From an uncultured Nitrosomonadales bacterium (GTDB lineage: Bacteria; Pseudomonadota; Gammaproteobacteria; Burkholderiales; Gallionellaceae): a stretch of 32,519 bases of DNA. The notes under the pieces are model-generated. The model saw nothing but the letters and a program-made list of their open reading frames with translations, did no database searches and was not told where the DNA came from. A program made the translations under genes and the position numbers. The stretch covers positions 1 to 32,519 of the forward strand of contig CAISHO010000117.1 in NCBI GenBank assembly GCA_903885165.1. Direction: 5' to 3'. The first letter of the stretch is position 1, and each line of letters begins with the position of its first letter. Positions 24,326 to 32,302 of the stretch are shown piece by piece.

Positions 24326-24378
24326 GCTTTTCTTAAGCACATCTGGTCTTTGAAGCAAGTGCTGAAATTGGTGAGCAT

Positions 24379-25746
24379 GTGGAACTCAAATATATAATTT
24401 TTCTTGGGATGACAGCTTGCGTTATTCCCGCCGCTACTTGGATGGCCATCAAATATGAGTGGGCAGAACGTCTGCTGGTAGCTGCCGCGTTCTTTTCGAC
24501 GTCTTATCTGATTGATATCAACTTTGTATCGATGGAAATGTACCGTGGAGATACGCGGGGTTTTGAATTTGGCGTAACAGACTGGATGGTCATCAGTCTG
24601 ATACTGGTTATGCACTTGTCACCACGCTGGAAGAAAAGAAAACTGACCTATTTCCCCCCCAACTCCATTCCAATTTTGCTGTATTTACTGATGGCCATGA
24701 TTTCTGTGGCTGTATCTTATGTTGCCGTCTATTCCGGTTTTGGGCTGTTAAAAATTATTCGTGGCATATCGGTCTATTGGGTCGCCTTTAATTATCTGCG
24801 CAGCGAAGAGGATATTCGATTCGTTTTGATGGTTCTGGCCGCCATCGTATGTATGGAGTTTTTTCTGGTGGTGCAGCAGCGCATGGTGGGCGTTTATCGC
24901 CCGCCAGGTTCGACACCACATTCCAATACACTGGCTGTGTACATTAATATGATGAATATGATATTTTTTTCCTTCATGCTGGGTGATAAAGGACGAAAAA
25001 GCACGCATAAGATGTACTGGATCTGTTTTTGCCTAGGTTCAGTTATGGTGGTGGCATCCCTGTCGCGCGGCGCATTGGTTTCGATGGTGCTGGGGTACAC
25101 CTTTATTTTGATGCTTTCGTTCTATGACAAGCCTTCGACTCAAAAGTGGAAAGTGATCGGGATTCTGTTATTAGTTTCACTTCCGGTGCTGGTGAAGGTA
25201 GCCCCTGTCATTATTGATCGTTTCGTCAATGCGCCAGAGGAGTCCGGGGCGAGTCGCGGATATGCGAATCAGGCAGCGCTTGCGATGGCGAAGGACCATC
25301 CCTTTGGTGTAGGACTGAATAACTATTCATATGCCATCAATGAAACGAATTATGTGCGATTTATCGACGATCCAGTCGATCGGGGTATCGTTCATAATAT
25401 ATATCTCTTACATGCGTCAGAATTAGGCTGGGGCGGCTTGGTCACTTTTCTGATTATGATAGGAAATTTTTTCGTTATTGGTATCAAGTTAATTCTAAAG
25501 CGACGAAATAACGTCGTTTCCATTCTCGCGACCGGCATTGTGGTCGCGATGTTCACACTCTGGTTTCAATCTATGCTGGAGTGGTTGTTCAGGCAAACCT
25601 ATGTGACGGTAGAGTTTTTTATGCTGGCCGGATTCCTGGCCGCGTTAAGCCGTGTTGATGTAAATATCATTCAAGAACGAAAGAATGTTCGCCGCAAGAA
25701 AGTGATGTTATGGATGGCTATGAATAGGAAGCTGGTAGTCAGATGA
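24379..25746 (+). CDS. Wzy-like O-antigen polymerase/ligase family membrane protein
   Basis: This 455-residue protein has about 10-12 membrane helices and a large periplasmic loop (about 265-345). It carries features of the O-antigen ligase/polymerase family (PF04932): the SLSRGALVSMVLGYTF segment and, at the end of the large loop, GLNNYSYAINET and the characteristic HNIYLLHASELGWGGLVTF. In this locus the most likely role is polymerising flipped repeat units; ligation to a carrier is an alternative, since WaaL proteins share the same signature. The start is a GTG with GGTGAG close upstream; no ATG exists in frame above it, and the next ATG is 10 codons in. It overlaps the GT2 frame at its end and probably heads a three-gene operon. 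Confidence 0.88.
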   Translation: MELKYIIFLGMTACVIPAATWMAIKYEWAERLLVAAAFFSTSYLIDINFVSMEMYRGDTRGFEFGVTDWMVISLILVMHLSPRWKKRKLTYFPPNSIPILLYLLMAMISVAVSYVAVYSGFGLLKIIRGISVYWVAFNYLRSEEDIRFVLMVLAAIVCMEFFLVVQQRMVGVYRPPGSTPHSNTLAVYINMMNMIFFSFMLGDKGRKSTHKMYWICFCLGSVMVVASLSRGALVSMVLGYTFILMLSFYDKPSTQKWKVIGILLLVSLPVLVKVAPVIIDRFVNAPEESGASRGYANQAALAMAKDHPFGVGLNNYSYAINETNYVRFIDDPVDRGIVHNIYLLHASELGWGGLVTFLIMIGNFFVIGIKLILKRRNNVVSILATGIVVAMFTLWFQSMLEWLFRQTYVTVEFFMLAGFLAALSRVDVNIIQERKNVRRKKVMLWMAMNRKLVVR

Positions 25747-25757
25747 AGGGAGTATTT

Positions 25758-26633
25758 ATGAAAAATCGTGCTTCTGTTGCTGTGATTATGCGTTCATATA
25801 ATGATGTTAACGTTATACGCGCTACGCTGGAAATGTTGAAGCGACAGACCTACCAGGATTTTGAGTTATGGAGTTTTGATTCCAGTTCTACTGATGGGAC
25901 GCGTGAAATCATCGCGGAATATAATGTCCCGGAAAGGATTTTTACTAATGATCCTCGCAAGTATATCCCCGGTAATATTCTGAACGAGGCGATGCTAATA
26001 TCTGGCAGTGAACTTGTCGTTTTTATTAACTCGGACGCAACACCCGAGCATGAAAATTGGCTGGAAAAACTGATTCAGCCGTTTTCTGATCCCCTGGTCG
26101 GTGCGGTATATGGTCGCCAAACCAGTCGGCCGGATTGTCGCAGCCTGTTTGTCAAGGATAATGAACGAGCCTTCGGGGATGGACTGGCGGCGGCTAGTTG
26201 GGTACATTTTTTTTCCATGGCTAATTCAGCTGTACGCAGAGAGGTGTGGGAAAAGTTTTCATTTGAAACAGCCATTCAATATTCCGAGGATATTGAATGG
26301 TCTTATCGGATTAAAAAGGCTGGTTACAAAGTGGTTTATGTAATGGAAGCTGCCGCGATGCATTCGCACAACTATACGTTGAGGCAATCCTATAAACGTC
26401 ACATGGGTGAGGGAAAGGCGGAAGCCTGGATATTCAGGGAGAATGAACTCAATCAGTCTTTTTTGCGTTATTTCCTCCTGCCCTTGGGTATGGAAGTCCT
26501 ACGTGATTTTGCATGGGCCCTGCGTCATCTGTCGCTCGAGGCTATGATTCATAGTATTCCGCTGCGCGTGGCGCAAAAACTGGGGCGCTGGGAAGGTCTA
26601 AGGCAAGGAAGGGAATTGTATGGTAAAGGGTAA
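25758..26633 (+). CDS. Glycosyltransferase family 2 (rhamnosyltransferase-like)
   Basis: This 291-residue GT-A fold protein begins with SVAVIMRSYNDVNVIRATL and contains DSSSTDGT, the metal-site region FINSDATPEHENWLEKL and the catalytic acidic patch SEDIEWSYRIKKAGY. The pattern resembles rhamnosyltransferase-type GT2 enzymes. The ATG at 25758 is preferred because GGGAG (25748-25752) lies five bases upstream; an earlier ATG at 25743 overlaps the polymerase stop but has no ribosome site of its own. It overlaps the following nucleotidyltransferase-like gene by 14 bases, which implies coupled translation. Confidence 0.9.
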   Translation: MKNRASVAVIMRSYNDVNVIRATLEMLKRQTYQDFELWSFDSSSTDGTREIIAEYNVPERIFTNDPRKYIPGNILNEAMLISGSELVVFINSDATPEHENWLEKLIQPFSDPLVGAVYGRQTSRPDCRSLFVKDNERAFGDGLAAASWVHFFSMANSAVRREVWEKFSFETAIQYSEDIEWSYRIKKAGYKVVYVMEAAAMHSHNYTLRQSYKRHMGEGKAEAWIFRENELNQSFLRYFLLPLGMEVLRDFAWALRHLSLEAMIHSIPLRVAQKLGRWEGLRQGRELYGKG

Positions 26634-27801
26634 GTTTGTAATTGAGTCGGCCAATACCTCGCGTTATACCTACGATGGAGATGCCGAGGTGGAGGCAAGA
26701 ATCGCCCATGACCAACAGTTGATCGGTGCAGCGGTTAAACAGCTAATTGGCCTACCTGCCTTTCGTGCACTGGTACTGATTGGCGGCTATGGGCGGGGAG
26801 AAGGCGGCTACTGCTATCAGGATGGTCAGCCTGCTCCCTATAATGATTACGATTATTTTGTTGTCGTGCGGGGTTTGAACGCCCGCGCTCTTGCAAAGCT
26901 TTCTCCAGAGTTAAATCGGATTGCTAAAGAGCTGGAGCATAAGGTCGGGGTGGAGGTTGACCTATTCTTTTTGCGTGAAGAATTGCTTCCTGAATTAGAG
27001 TACTCGCTGATGTTTGCCGAGATGCAATGGGGAAGCCGTGTGGTTATCGGCGATTCTGATGTGCTTAAATCTATGTCTCCCATGCCGATTGAGAAACTTT
27101 CACTGAGTGAATTTACGCGTCTGATGCTCAATCGAGGAGCACTGTTGCTGATGAATCGTCAGGTACTGTTTGCAAATGCCCAGCTGAATGAGGGGCAAAG
27201 AGAAATTGTAGTGAAGTATCTGTTTAAGGCAATATTGGCGAGTGGTGATGCCTATCTGGCTGCCTTGGGTTGTTATCATCCATCTTATCCAGAAAAGTTA
27301 CGACTTTTGCAGACTTTTTCTGACGATGCCGGTATCGCTGTCCTGCTTGAGCAGTACGTAATGGCACTTGATGCGCGGTTTCACCCCGATTACAGCAAAT
27401 ATACAGGACGTGATTTGTATGAGTGGCAGGCGCAGGTGTGCAATCTGTGGCTGACCGCATTCAAGGTGCTTGAGTCGAAGCGCATGGGCATGAGTTTTGA
27501 CGACTGGTCACATTACGCTTCAAGAGACATATCCAAGGGGCAGTCGGGGCAGGGAGCTATTGCAATGTTGCGAAATTTGGCAGTTACTGCGCGAGATTTT
27601 GGTTTGAATGAGCTGATGTGTCGTCCAGGTTGGTCTCTTCGTTACCCGCGAGAACGTCTGATTTCAACACTGCCCTTGTTGCTTCTGCAAAATATTGAAC
27701 ACGAGACCCCCTTGCTGGTAGAGCAAGCATTAGGGGGGCAGCAGATAACATGGCAGCAGGCGACTGAAATTTTTCTGAAACATTGGAAGCGTTATGCGTG
27801 A
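26620..27801 (+). CDS. Pol-beta-superfamily nucleotidyltransferase-like protein
   Basis: This 393-residue cytoplasmic protein carries a nucleotidyltransferase active-site pattern: GGYGRGEGG (about 55-63), a spaced acidic pair NDYDYF (D76, D78) and a third acid in VEVDLFF (D114). The glycine-rich motif resembles that of GlnD (uridylyltransferase) and aminoglycoside adenylyltransferases. The remaining 270 residues are mostly helical and not recognised. Members of this superfamily transfer NMP to proteins, RNA or small molecules; the target here is unknown. It is the last gene of the EPS locus and overlaps the GT2 gene by 14 bases with AAGGAAGGGAA as Shine-Dalgarno. Modification of a locus protein or of a sugar is an inference. 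Confidence 0.75.
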   Translation: MVKGKFVIESANTSRYTYDGDAEVEARIAHDQQLIGAAVKQLIGLPAFRALVLIGGYGRGEGGYCYQDGQPAPYNDYDYFVVVRGLNARALAKLSPELNRIAKELEHKVGVEVDLFFLREELLPELEYSLMFAEMQWGSRVVIGDSDVLKSMSPMPIEKLSLSEFTRLMLNRGALLLMNRQVLFANAQLNEGQREIVVKYLFKAILASGDAYLAALGCYHPSYPEKLRLLQTFSDDAGIAVLLEQYVMALDARFHPDYSKYTGRDLYEWQAQVCNLWLTAFKVLESKRMGMSFDDWSHYASRDISKGQSGQGAIAMLRNLAVTARDFGLNELMCRPGWSLRYPRERLISTLPLLLLQNIEHETPLLVEQALGGQQITWQQATEIFLKHWKRYA

Positions 27802-28003
27802 GGATGTAAAAGTGTGTAGGAACTGTGAATGTCTGGTGCTACTGTATTGAGCAGATTGCGAATTTGCGCCGCCGATGGAATCTGGTGAGCACCAACAGGA
27901 AATTCACATTGTTTTTGCCGGTAGACAGTTGTATTCTGATCTGCCAATCTAGTACTGACGGGCTTTGTGTGCAAAAACAGAAAATGCCCTGCATTGATCA
28001 TTT
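27802..28003. other. Non-coding stretch before the right repeat
   Basis: About 200 bp follow the last EPS gene with no terminator hairpin that I can see. A plus-strand frame open from 27825 runs through this stretch into the repeat, but its first half has no coding character and no Shine-Dalgarno. Confidence 0.5.
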
Positions 28004-28276
28004 CAAATCACGTGGCATTGCTCGGGCGTCGACTATCGGGAATACCTGCAAAAGCCAGCCTAATCTGATTAATCAGGCTCGCATGGGTAGGAACAGGAAT
28101 GGCGAAGGTGTTGATAATCCGGAATACAAATTAAATGGTAATGCCTTTTTACATGCCGCCGCAATGTACCGCGAAATCAGAAAAATTCGCCAGCTCAACG
28201 TGAAACCGCTAGGCTAAACGATTAAGTGATTCTGCCAATTACTGATTTTTTCTTGGCTGGATTTTGAATTTAGCAT
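28004..28276 (+). repeat. Right copy of the long inverted repeat (partner at 1948-2220), with a residual open frame
   Basis: The reverse complement of this stretch matches 1948-2220. Here the plus-strand frame stays open for about 70 codons to a TAA at 28215-28217 and reads, in part, NQARMGRNRNGEGVDNPEY followed by KLNGNAFLHAAAMYREIRK. The similarity to the left copy continues about 60 bp past the stop. The left copy has stops and indels in the same frame. The open frame points toward the fumarase gene, that is, out of the EPS locus, just as the left copy points toward ftsB. It may be the 3' end of an insertion-sequence gene or another dispersed element; I do not recognise the peptide. Confidence 0.75.
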
Positions 28277-28279
28277 TGC

Positions 28280-28294
28280 TGCAGCGCCGCTGCA
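28280..28294. promoter_or_regulatory. Palindrome upstream of the fumarase gene
   Basis: TGCAGCG and CGCTGCA form a perfect 7-bp inverted repeat around a single C. It lies about 60 bp before the fumarase start and just outside the right repeat. AGCATTG (28272-28278) and CAATGCT (28314-28320) form a wider inverted pair around it. It could be an operator or a small hairpin; no regulator is identified. Confidence 0.3.
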
Positions 28295-28356
28295 CCAACG
28301 CAGTAGATGTCACCAATGCTGTTACAATTCCAGCTTAACTTCATATTAGGATCGTT

Positions 28357-29883
28357 ATGACCGTCATCCGTCAGCAGGACTTTATCGATAGCGTCGCAGA
28401 TGCATTGCAGTTCATTTCTTACTACCATCCTGCGGACTTTATCCGTTCGCTGGCCGAGGCGTATCGCACTGAAGCGTCGCCAGCGGCCCGTGATGCGATG
28501 GCGCAGATTCTGACTAATTCACGCATGTGCGCGGAGGGACACAGGCCGATTTGCCAGGATACCGGTATTGTGGTGGCGTTCGTCAAGATCGGGATGCAGG
28601 TGCGTTGGGATGATGCGACACTGGATATCGTTGGCATGGTGAATGAAGGTGTGCGTCGCGCGTATCTGAATCCCGACAACGTGCTGCGCGCCTCGGTGGT
28701 ATCCGATCCTGCCGGAAAACGTAAGAATACTAATGACAATACGCCGGCTGTGGTGCATGTCGAGTTGGTACAGGGCGATAAGGTTGAAGTGCGCATTGCG
28801 GCTAAGGGCGGTGGTTCTGAAAACAAGGCAGTGATGAAGATGCTCAATCCAGGAGACGATATCGTCGAATGGGTACTGCAAAGCGTGCAGGGCATGGGTG
28901 CCGGCTGGTGTCCGCCAGGTATGCTGGGGATAGGCATAGGCGGTACGGCTGAAAAGTCGGTTTTGCTGGCCAAAGAAGCCTTGATGGAGCCGATGGATAT
29001 GCATGAACTCAAGGCGCGCGGTGCATCCAATCGTCTCGAAGAATTACGCATTGAGTTGTACGACAAGGTGAATGCTTTGGGTATCGGCGCGCAGGGTTTG
29101 GGCGGATTAACTACGGTGATGGATGTCAAAATACTCGACTATCCGACCCATGCAGCGTCCAAGCCGATTGCGATCATCCCGAATTGCGCGGCGACACGCC
29201 ATGTACATTTTGAGTTAGATGGGGCAGGGCGTGCTGAATTTACTCCGCCATCCCTGTCCGATTACCCTGATGTTCACTGGCATGCGTCAGCCGATGCGCG
29301 CCACGTGAATCTGGATACCGTTACCCGTGAAGAAATTTCACAGTGGCAACCGGGCGAGATCGTGTTACTCTCAGGCAAGTTGTTAACCGGACGCGATGCC
29401 GCGCATAAACGCATCACCGAAATGCTCGCGCGGGGTGAAAAGTTACCTGAAGGCGTGGATTTTAATGGCCGCTTCATTTATTATGTCGGGCCGGTTGATC
29501 CGGTGGACGGAGAAGTGGTTGGCCCTGCCGGTCCTACGACGGCGACGCGCATGGATAAATTTACTGAAGCCATGCTGGCGCAAACCGGACTCATCGGTAT
29601 GGTGGGTAAGGCTGAACGCGGTAAGGTGGCGATCGAGGCGATCAAGAAGCACGGTGCTGTGTATTTGATGGCTGTTGGCGGTGCAGCGTATCTGGTGTCC
29701 AAAGCGATTCGCAGTGCCAAAGTGATTGCATTTGCCGATTTGGGCATGGAAGCGATCTATGAATTTGAAGTAGAGAACATGCCGGTCACGGTGGCTGTTG
29801 ATACTCTAGGACGTTCGGTGCATGAAACCGGACCCGCAGAGTGGAAAAAGCGCATCGCCGGTGTATCTATTGTAAGTATTTAA
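28357..29883 (+). CDS. Fumarate hydratase class I (iron-sulfur fumarase)
   Basis: This 508-residue protein is a single-chain class I fumarase (FumA/FumB type), which interconverts fumarate and malate in the TCA cycle using an oxygen-sensitive [4Fe-4S] cluster. The three cluster cysteines are visible as C66 (PICQDTG), C185 (GAGWCPPG) and C277 (IPNCAATRH), with spacing almost equal to that in E. coli FumA. The N-terminal alpha domain (about 1-290) is joined to the C-terminal beta domain, which has GRDAAHKRI, the GPVDPVDGEVVGPAGPTTATRMD stretch and GAVYLMAVGGAAYL. AGGA lies before the ATG at 28357. It is the first core gene to the right of the EPS locus. Confidence 0.96.
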   Translation: MTVIRQQDFIDSVADALQFISYYHPADFIRSLAEAYRTEASPAARDAMAQILTNSRMCAEGHRPICQDTGIVVAFVKIGMQVRWDDATLDIVGMVNEGVRRAYLNPDNVLRASVVSDPAGKRKNTNDNTPAVVHVELVQGDKVEVRIAAKGGGSENKAVMKMLNPGDDIVEWVLQSVQGMGAGWCPPGMLGIGIGGTAEKSVLLAKEALMEPMDMHELKARGASNRLEELRIELYDKVNALGIGAQGLGGLTTVMDVKILDYPTHAASKPIAIIPNCAATRHVHFELDGAGRAEFTPPSLSDYPDVHWHASADARHVNLDTVTREEISQWQPGEIVLLSGKLLTGRDAAHKRITEMLARGEKLPEGVDFNGRFIYYVGPVDPVDGEVVGPAGPTTATRMDKFTEAMLAQTGLIGMVGKAERGKVAIEAIKKHGAVYLMAVGGAAYLVSKAIRSAKVIAFADLGMEAIYEFEVENMPVTVAVDTLGRSVHETGPAEWKKRIAGVSIVSI

Positions 29884-29889
29884 TATTTA

Positions 29890-29921
29890 ACGATTTTGCG
29901 CTTTTTCGCTTGCAAAATCGT
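29890..29921 (+). terminator. Hairpin between the fumarase gene and the SRP RNA gene
   Basis: ACGATTTTGC (29890-29899) and GCAAAATCGT (29912-29921) form a perfect 10-bp stem with a 12-base loop. It begins seven bases after the fumarase stop. No T tract follows, so termination would need help from another factor; it could also protect the mRNA 3' end. Confidence 0.5.
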
Positions 29922-29931
29922 GTAACGAATT

Positions 29932-30027
29932 GGCGGGTCTCCCCGCATTGCAGGGTAGTGAATCTGGTCAGGTCCGGAAGGAAGCAGCCACAGCTAATTA
30001 CTGCAAGTGCCGGGGGTAAGGCTCGCC
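29932..30027 (+). ncRNA. ffs: Signal recognition particle RNA, small bacterial 4.5S type
   Basis: The universally conserved domain IV core GGTCAGGTCCGGAAGGAAGC lies at about 29967-29986 and forms the Ffh-binding internal loops and GGAA tetraloop. The 5' strand GGCGGGTCTCCCCGC (29932 on) pairs with the 3' strand GCCGGGGGTAAGGCTCGCC ending at 30027, closing a single long hairpin of about 96 nt, the usual size for proteobacterial 4.5S RNA. TTTT follows shortly after. The RNA works with Ffh in membrane targeting of nascent proteins. Its position just upstream of dnaX (with one gene between) is typical of this group. The ends are estimated from base pairing. Confidence 0.95.
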
Positions 30028-30058
30028 TCCTTTTGAGTAGCCACTGGAGGGTGTGATG

Positions 30059-30589
30059 ATGAAGAAGATAGCTGGGTTTCTTTGCGCACTGTTGCTCAGT
30101 GGCAATGTGTTAGCGGTTGAGGGTGTCTCGGTTGAGGCGGGTACTGGACAACAGACCAATGTTACCCGTGTCGGGGCGATCTGGAATATGGATCGTCAGT
30201 GGTTTAACGAGGGTGATTGGCATGTTGCGGGTTATTGGGAAGCGACAGCGGGAACCCTGCGTGGCAATAGCAGCGCCGGCAATAATCAGACGGTGACCGA
30301 TCTGGCTATTACGCCTGTATTCAGATTGCAGCAAAAAAATCTAACTTCTGTTGCGCCTTATGTAGAGGGAGCGATTGGCTTTCATCTCGTATCCCCAACT
30401 TTTATCTATGCTGGACGTCACTTGGGTAGTGCATTTCAGTTTGGCGATCACGTGGGTTTCGGCGTTACTTTTGGCGATCAACACCAGTTTGATTTAGCTT
30501 ATCGCTTTCAGCATATGTCTAACGGGGGCATTAAAGAGCCTAATCAGGGTGTTAATCTGAATTTAGTGCATTTTGTCTATCACTTCTAG
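30059..30589 (+). CDS. pagL: PagL-like lipid A 3-O-deacylase (outer membrane beta-barrel)
   Basis: This 176-residue protein has a cleavable signal peptide (about 1-19, ending NVLA), alternating beta-barrel strands, and a C-terminal aromatic residue (YHF) typical of outer-membrane proteins. The PagL signature is the C-terminal QHMSNGGIKEPNQG, with the catalytic His152 and Ser154. In Pseudomonas aeruginosa PagL the third catalytic residue is a Glu 12 positions after the serine; the same position here is Asn166, so activity is not assured. PagL removes the 3-O acyl chain from lipid A. GGAGG at 30046-30050 serves ATG codons at 30056 and 30059. The gene sits between ffs and dnaX. Confidence 0.85.
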   Translation: MKKIAGFLCALLLSGNVLAVEGVSVEAGTGQQTNVTRVGAIWNMDRQWFNEGDWHVAGYWEATAGTLRGNSSAGNNQTVTDLAITPVFRLQQKNLTSVAPYVEGAIGFHLVSPTFIYAGRHLGSAFQFGDHVGFGVTFGDQHQFDLAYRFQHMSNGGIKEPNQGVNLNLVHFVYHF

Positions 30590-30600
30590 CTTGGCGTAAC

Positions 30601-32292
30601 TTGTCCGATACTTCTGTTCTCGCACGTAAATGGCGTCCTAAAACTTTTGCCCAGCTGGCAGGGCAGGAGCATGTTGTCAGGGCGCTGGGCAATGCGCTGT
30701 CGCAAAACCGGCTCCACCATGCCTATCTGTTTACCGGCACGCGCGGGGTGGGTAAAACCACGATCGCCCGTATCTTTGCCAAATCCTTAAACTGTCTGAC
30801 GGGTATCACGGCCACGCCGTGCGGCGTATGCAGCGCCTGCACGGAAATCGATAGCGGTCGTTTTGTCGATTTGATTGAGCTGGATGCGGCGTCCAATACA
30901 CAAGTCGACAACATGCGCGATCTGCTGGAAGGCGCGTTGTATGCGCCGACTTCAGGGCGTTTCAAGGTGTATATCATCGACGAAGTGCACATGCTGTCCA
31001 AGTCTGCTTTCAATGCGATGTTGAAGACGCTGGAGGAGCCGCCCGCCCATGTGAAATTCATTCTGGCTACCACCGATCCGCAGAAGATTCCGGTCACGGT
31101 GTTGTCGCGTTGCTTGCAATTTAATTTGAAGCAATTGCCGTCTGCCCTAATTCTGAGTCATCTGCAATATGTGCTGGGTCAGGAGTGTATCGAGTATGAA
31201 GTCGGTGCGCTTAATCTGGTCGCGCGTGCCGCCCAAGGGAGCATGCGGGATGCATTAAGTCTGACAGATCAGGCTATTGCTTTTTCGGATGGAAAAATTG
31301 AAGAAGCCGCGATGCGCAGCATGCTGGGCGCCATCGATCAGAGTTATTTGTATGAATTGTTAACGGCCTTGCACGATAAAAATGGCGGCGCGATGCTCGG
31401 TATTGCCGACAATATGGCGATCCGTAGTGTGGCCTTCGATTCCGCCTTGCAAGATCTCGCGTCGCTACTGCATCGTGTCGCACTGGTTCAGATGGTGCCG
31501 GAGGCGATTGCAGACGACGAGCCGGAGCGCGCAAGTTTGCTGGAATTGGCGCTGGTTTATACGCCGGAAGAGGTGCAGTTGTTCTACCAGATTGCAATAC
31601 ACGGACGTGCCGAGATCGATCTTGCACCCGATGAATATGCCGGTTTTACTATGACGCTGTTGCGCATGTTGGCTTTTATCCCTGCCCAGGCAGTTGCACA
31701 AGCTCCGGTGTTACCTGCACGGCTAAGTCTTGCTCCGGTGAATCCGCCTGTGAGACCATCGTTGAGCCAGCCAGTGAGTCAGTCGCTGACTCAGGCTCCA
31801 ATAAACCAACAGGTGAGTCCTGCCGCTCCGCTGCTAGCAGCAGAATCTGACCCCGATATCCCGTTAAAACCTGTGACGCCGGTTCGTGCCTCGGGTTCTC
31901 CGGCCTGCCCAGATTGGCCTGAGCTATTAAGATCGCTCAATGTCCAGGCGATGGCGCAGCAATTAGCCAAGCATTGTGTGCTGGATAAAGTGGAAGATCA
32001 GCAGGTGGTGTTACGTCTGGCACAAGAGCACAAACACTTGCAGACCAAGATGGCGACGGATAATTTGCAAACCGCCTTGAGTGATTATTTCGGTTATCCG
32101 GTTAAACTGTTCGTGTTATTGGGGCGTGTGGAAGTCGCCACTCCCGCTAGAATTGAGCGAGATACGAGAGAAATGAACCAATTGCAGGCCAACGAGTCCA
32201 TTGCGCAGGATGAATTTGTCAGCAAGGCGCAAACTCAGCTGGCGGCAACGCTGTTTCCTGAATCAATAAAATCAAATAAATTAATAAGTTAG
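30601..32292 (+). CDS. dnaX: DNA polymerase III subunits gamma/tau
   Basis: This 563-residue protein has the typical N-terminus [19 protein letters not shown], Walker [10 protein letters not shown] (46-54), the four zinc-binding cysteines C65, C74, C77 and C80, Walker B IIDEVHM (125-131), sensor-1 ATTDP (156-160) and the arginine finger SRC (169-171). A proline- and glutamine-rich linker (about 365-430) precedes the tau-specific C-terminal domain that binds the polymerase alpha subunit. It is the clamp loader ATPase of the replisome. The start is a TTG at 30601 with only a weak Shine-Dalgarno; no in-frame alternative gives the conserved N-terminus. No A-rich slippery heptamer is seen near the domain boundary, so a frameshifted short gamma form is not predicted. 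Confidence 0.95.
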   Translation: MSDTSVLARKWRPKTFAQLAGQEHVVRALGNALSQNRLHHAYLFTGTRGVGKTTIARIFAKSLNCLTGITATPCGVCSACTEIDSGRFVDLIELDAASNTQVDNMRDLLEGALYAPTSGRFKVYIIDEVHMLSKSAFNAMLKTLEEPPAHVKFILATTDPQKIPVTVLSRCLQFNLKQLPSALILSHLQYVLGQECIEYEVGALNLVARAAQGSMRDALSLTDQAIAFSDGKIEEAAMRSMLGAIDQSYLYELLTALHDKNGGAMLGIADNMAIRSVAFDSALQDLASLLHRVALVQMVPEAIADDEPERASLLELALVYTPEEVQLFYQIAIHGRAEIDLAPDEYAGFTMTLLRMLAFIPAQAVAQAPVLPARLSLAPVNPPVRPSLSQPVSQSLTQAPINQQVSPAAPLLAAESDPDIPLKPVTPVRASGSPACPDWPELLRSLNVQAMAQQLAKHCVLDKVEDQQVVLRLAQEHKHLQTKMATDNLQTALSDYFGYPVKLFVLLGRVEVATPARIERDTREMNQLQANESIAQDEFVSKAQTQLAATLFPESIKSNKLIS

Positions 32293-32302
32293 GAGTTTCA
32301 AG

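Noticed and set aside
24312-24326. Possible sigma-54 promoter (GGGCACAAAATGC) before the polymerase gene
   Set aside because: The distance between GG and GC is 8 or 9 bases, not the required 10.
24088-24615. 175-codon open frame on the minus strand in the divergent region
   Set aside because: It runs through the candidate promoters and into the polymerase gene antisense; no Shine-Dalgarno and no recognisable domain.
27825-28217. 130-codon plus-strand frame after the last EPS gene, as a full gene
   Set aside because: The first half has no coding character or ribosome site; only the part inside the repeat looks once-coding, so it is reported as part of the repeat.
28422-29129. 235-codon minus-strand frame opposite the fumarase gene
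   Set aside because: Antisense shadow of a well-supported fumarase with all three cluster cysteines.
31850-31930. Programmed frameshift site in dnaX for a short gamma form
   Set aside because: No A-AAA-AAG-type heptamer with a nearby stop at the expected domain boundary.
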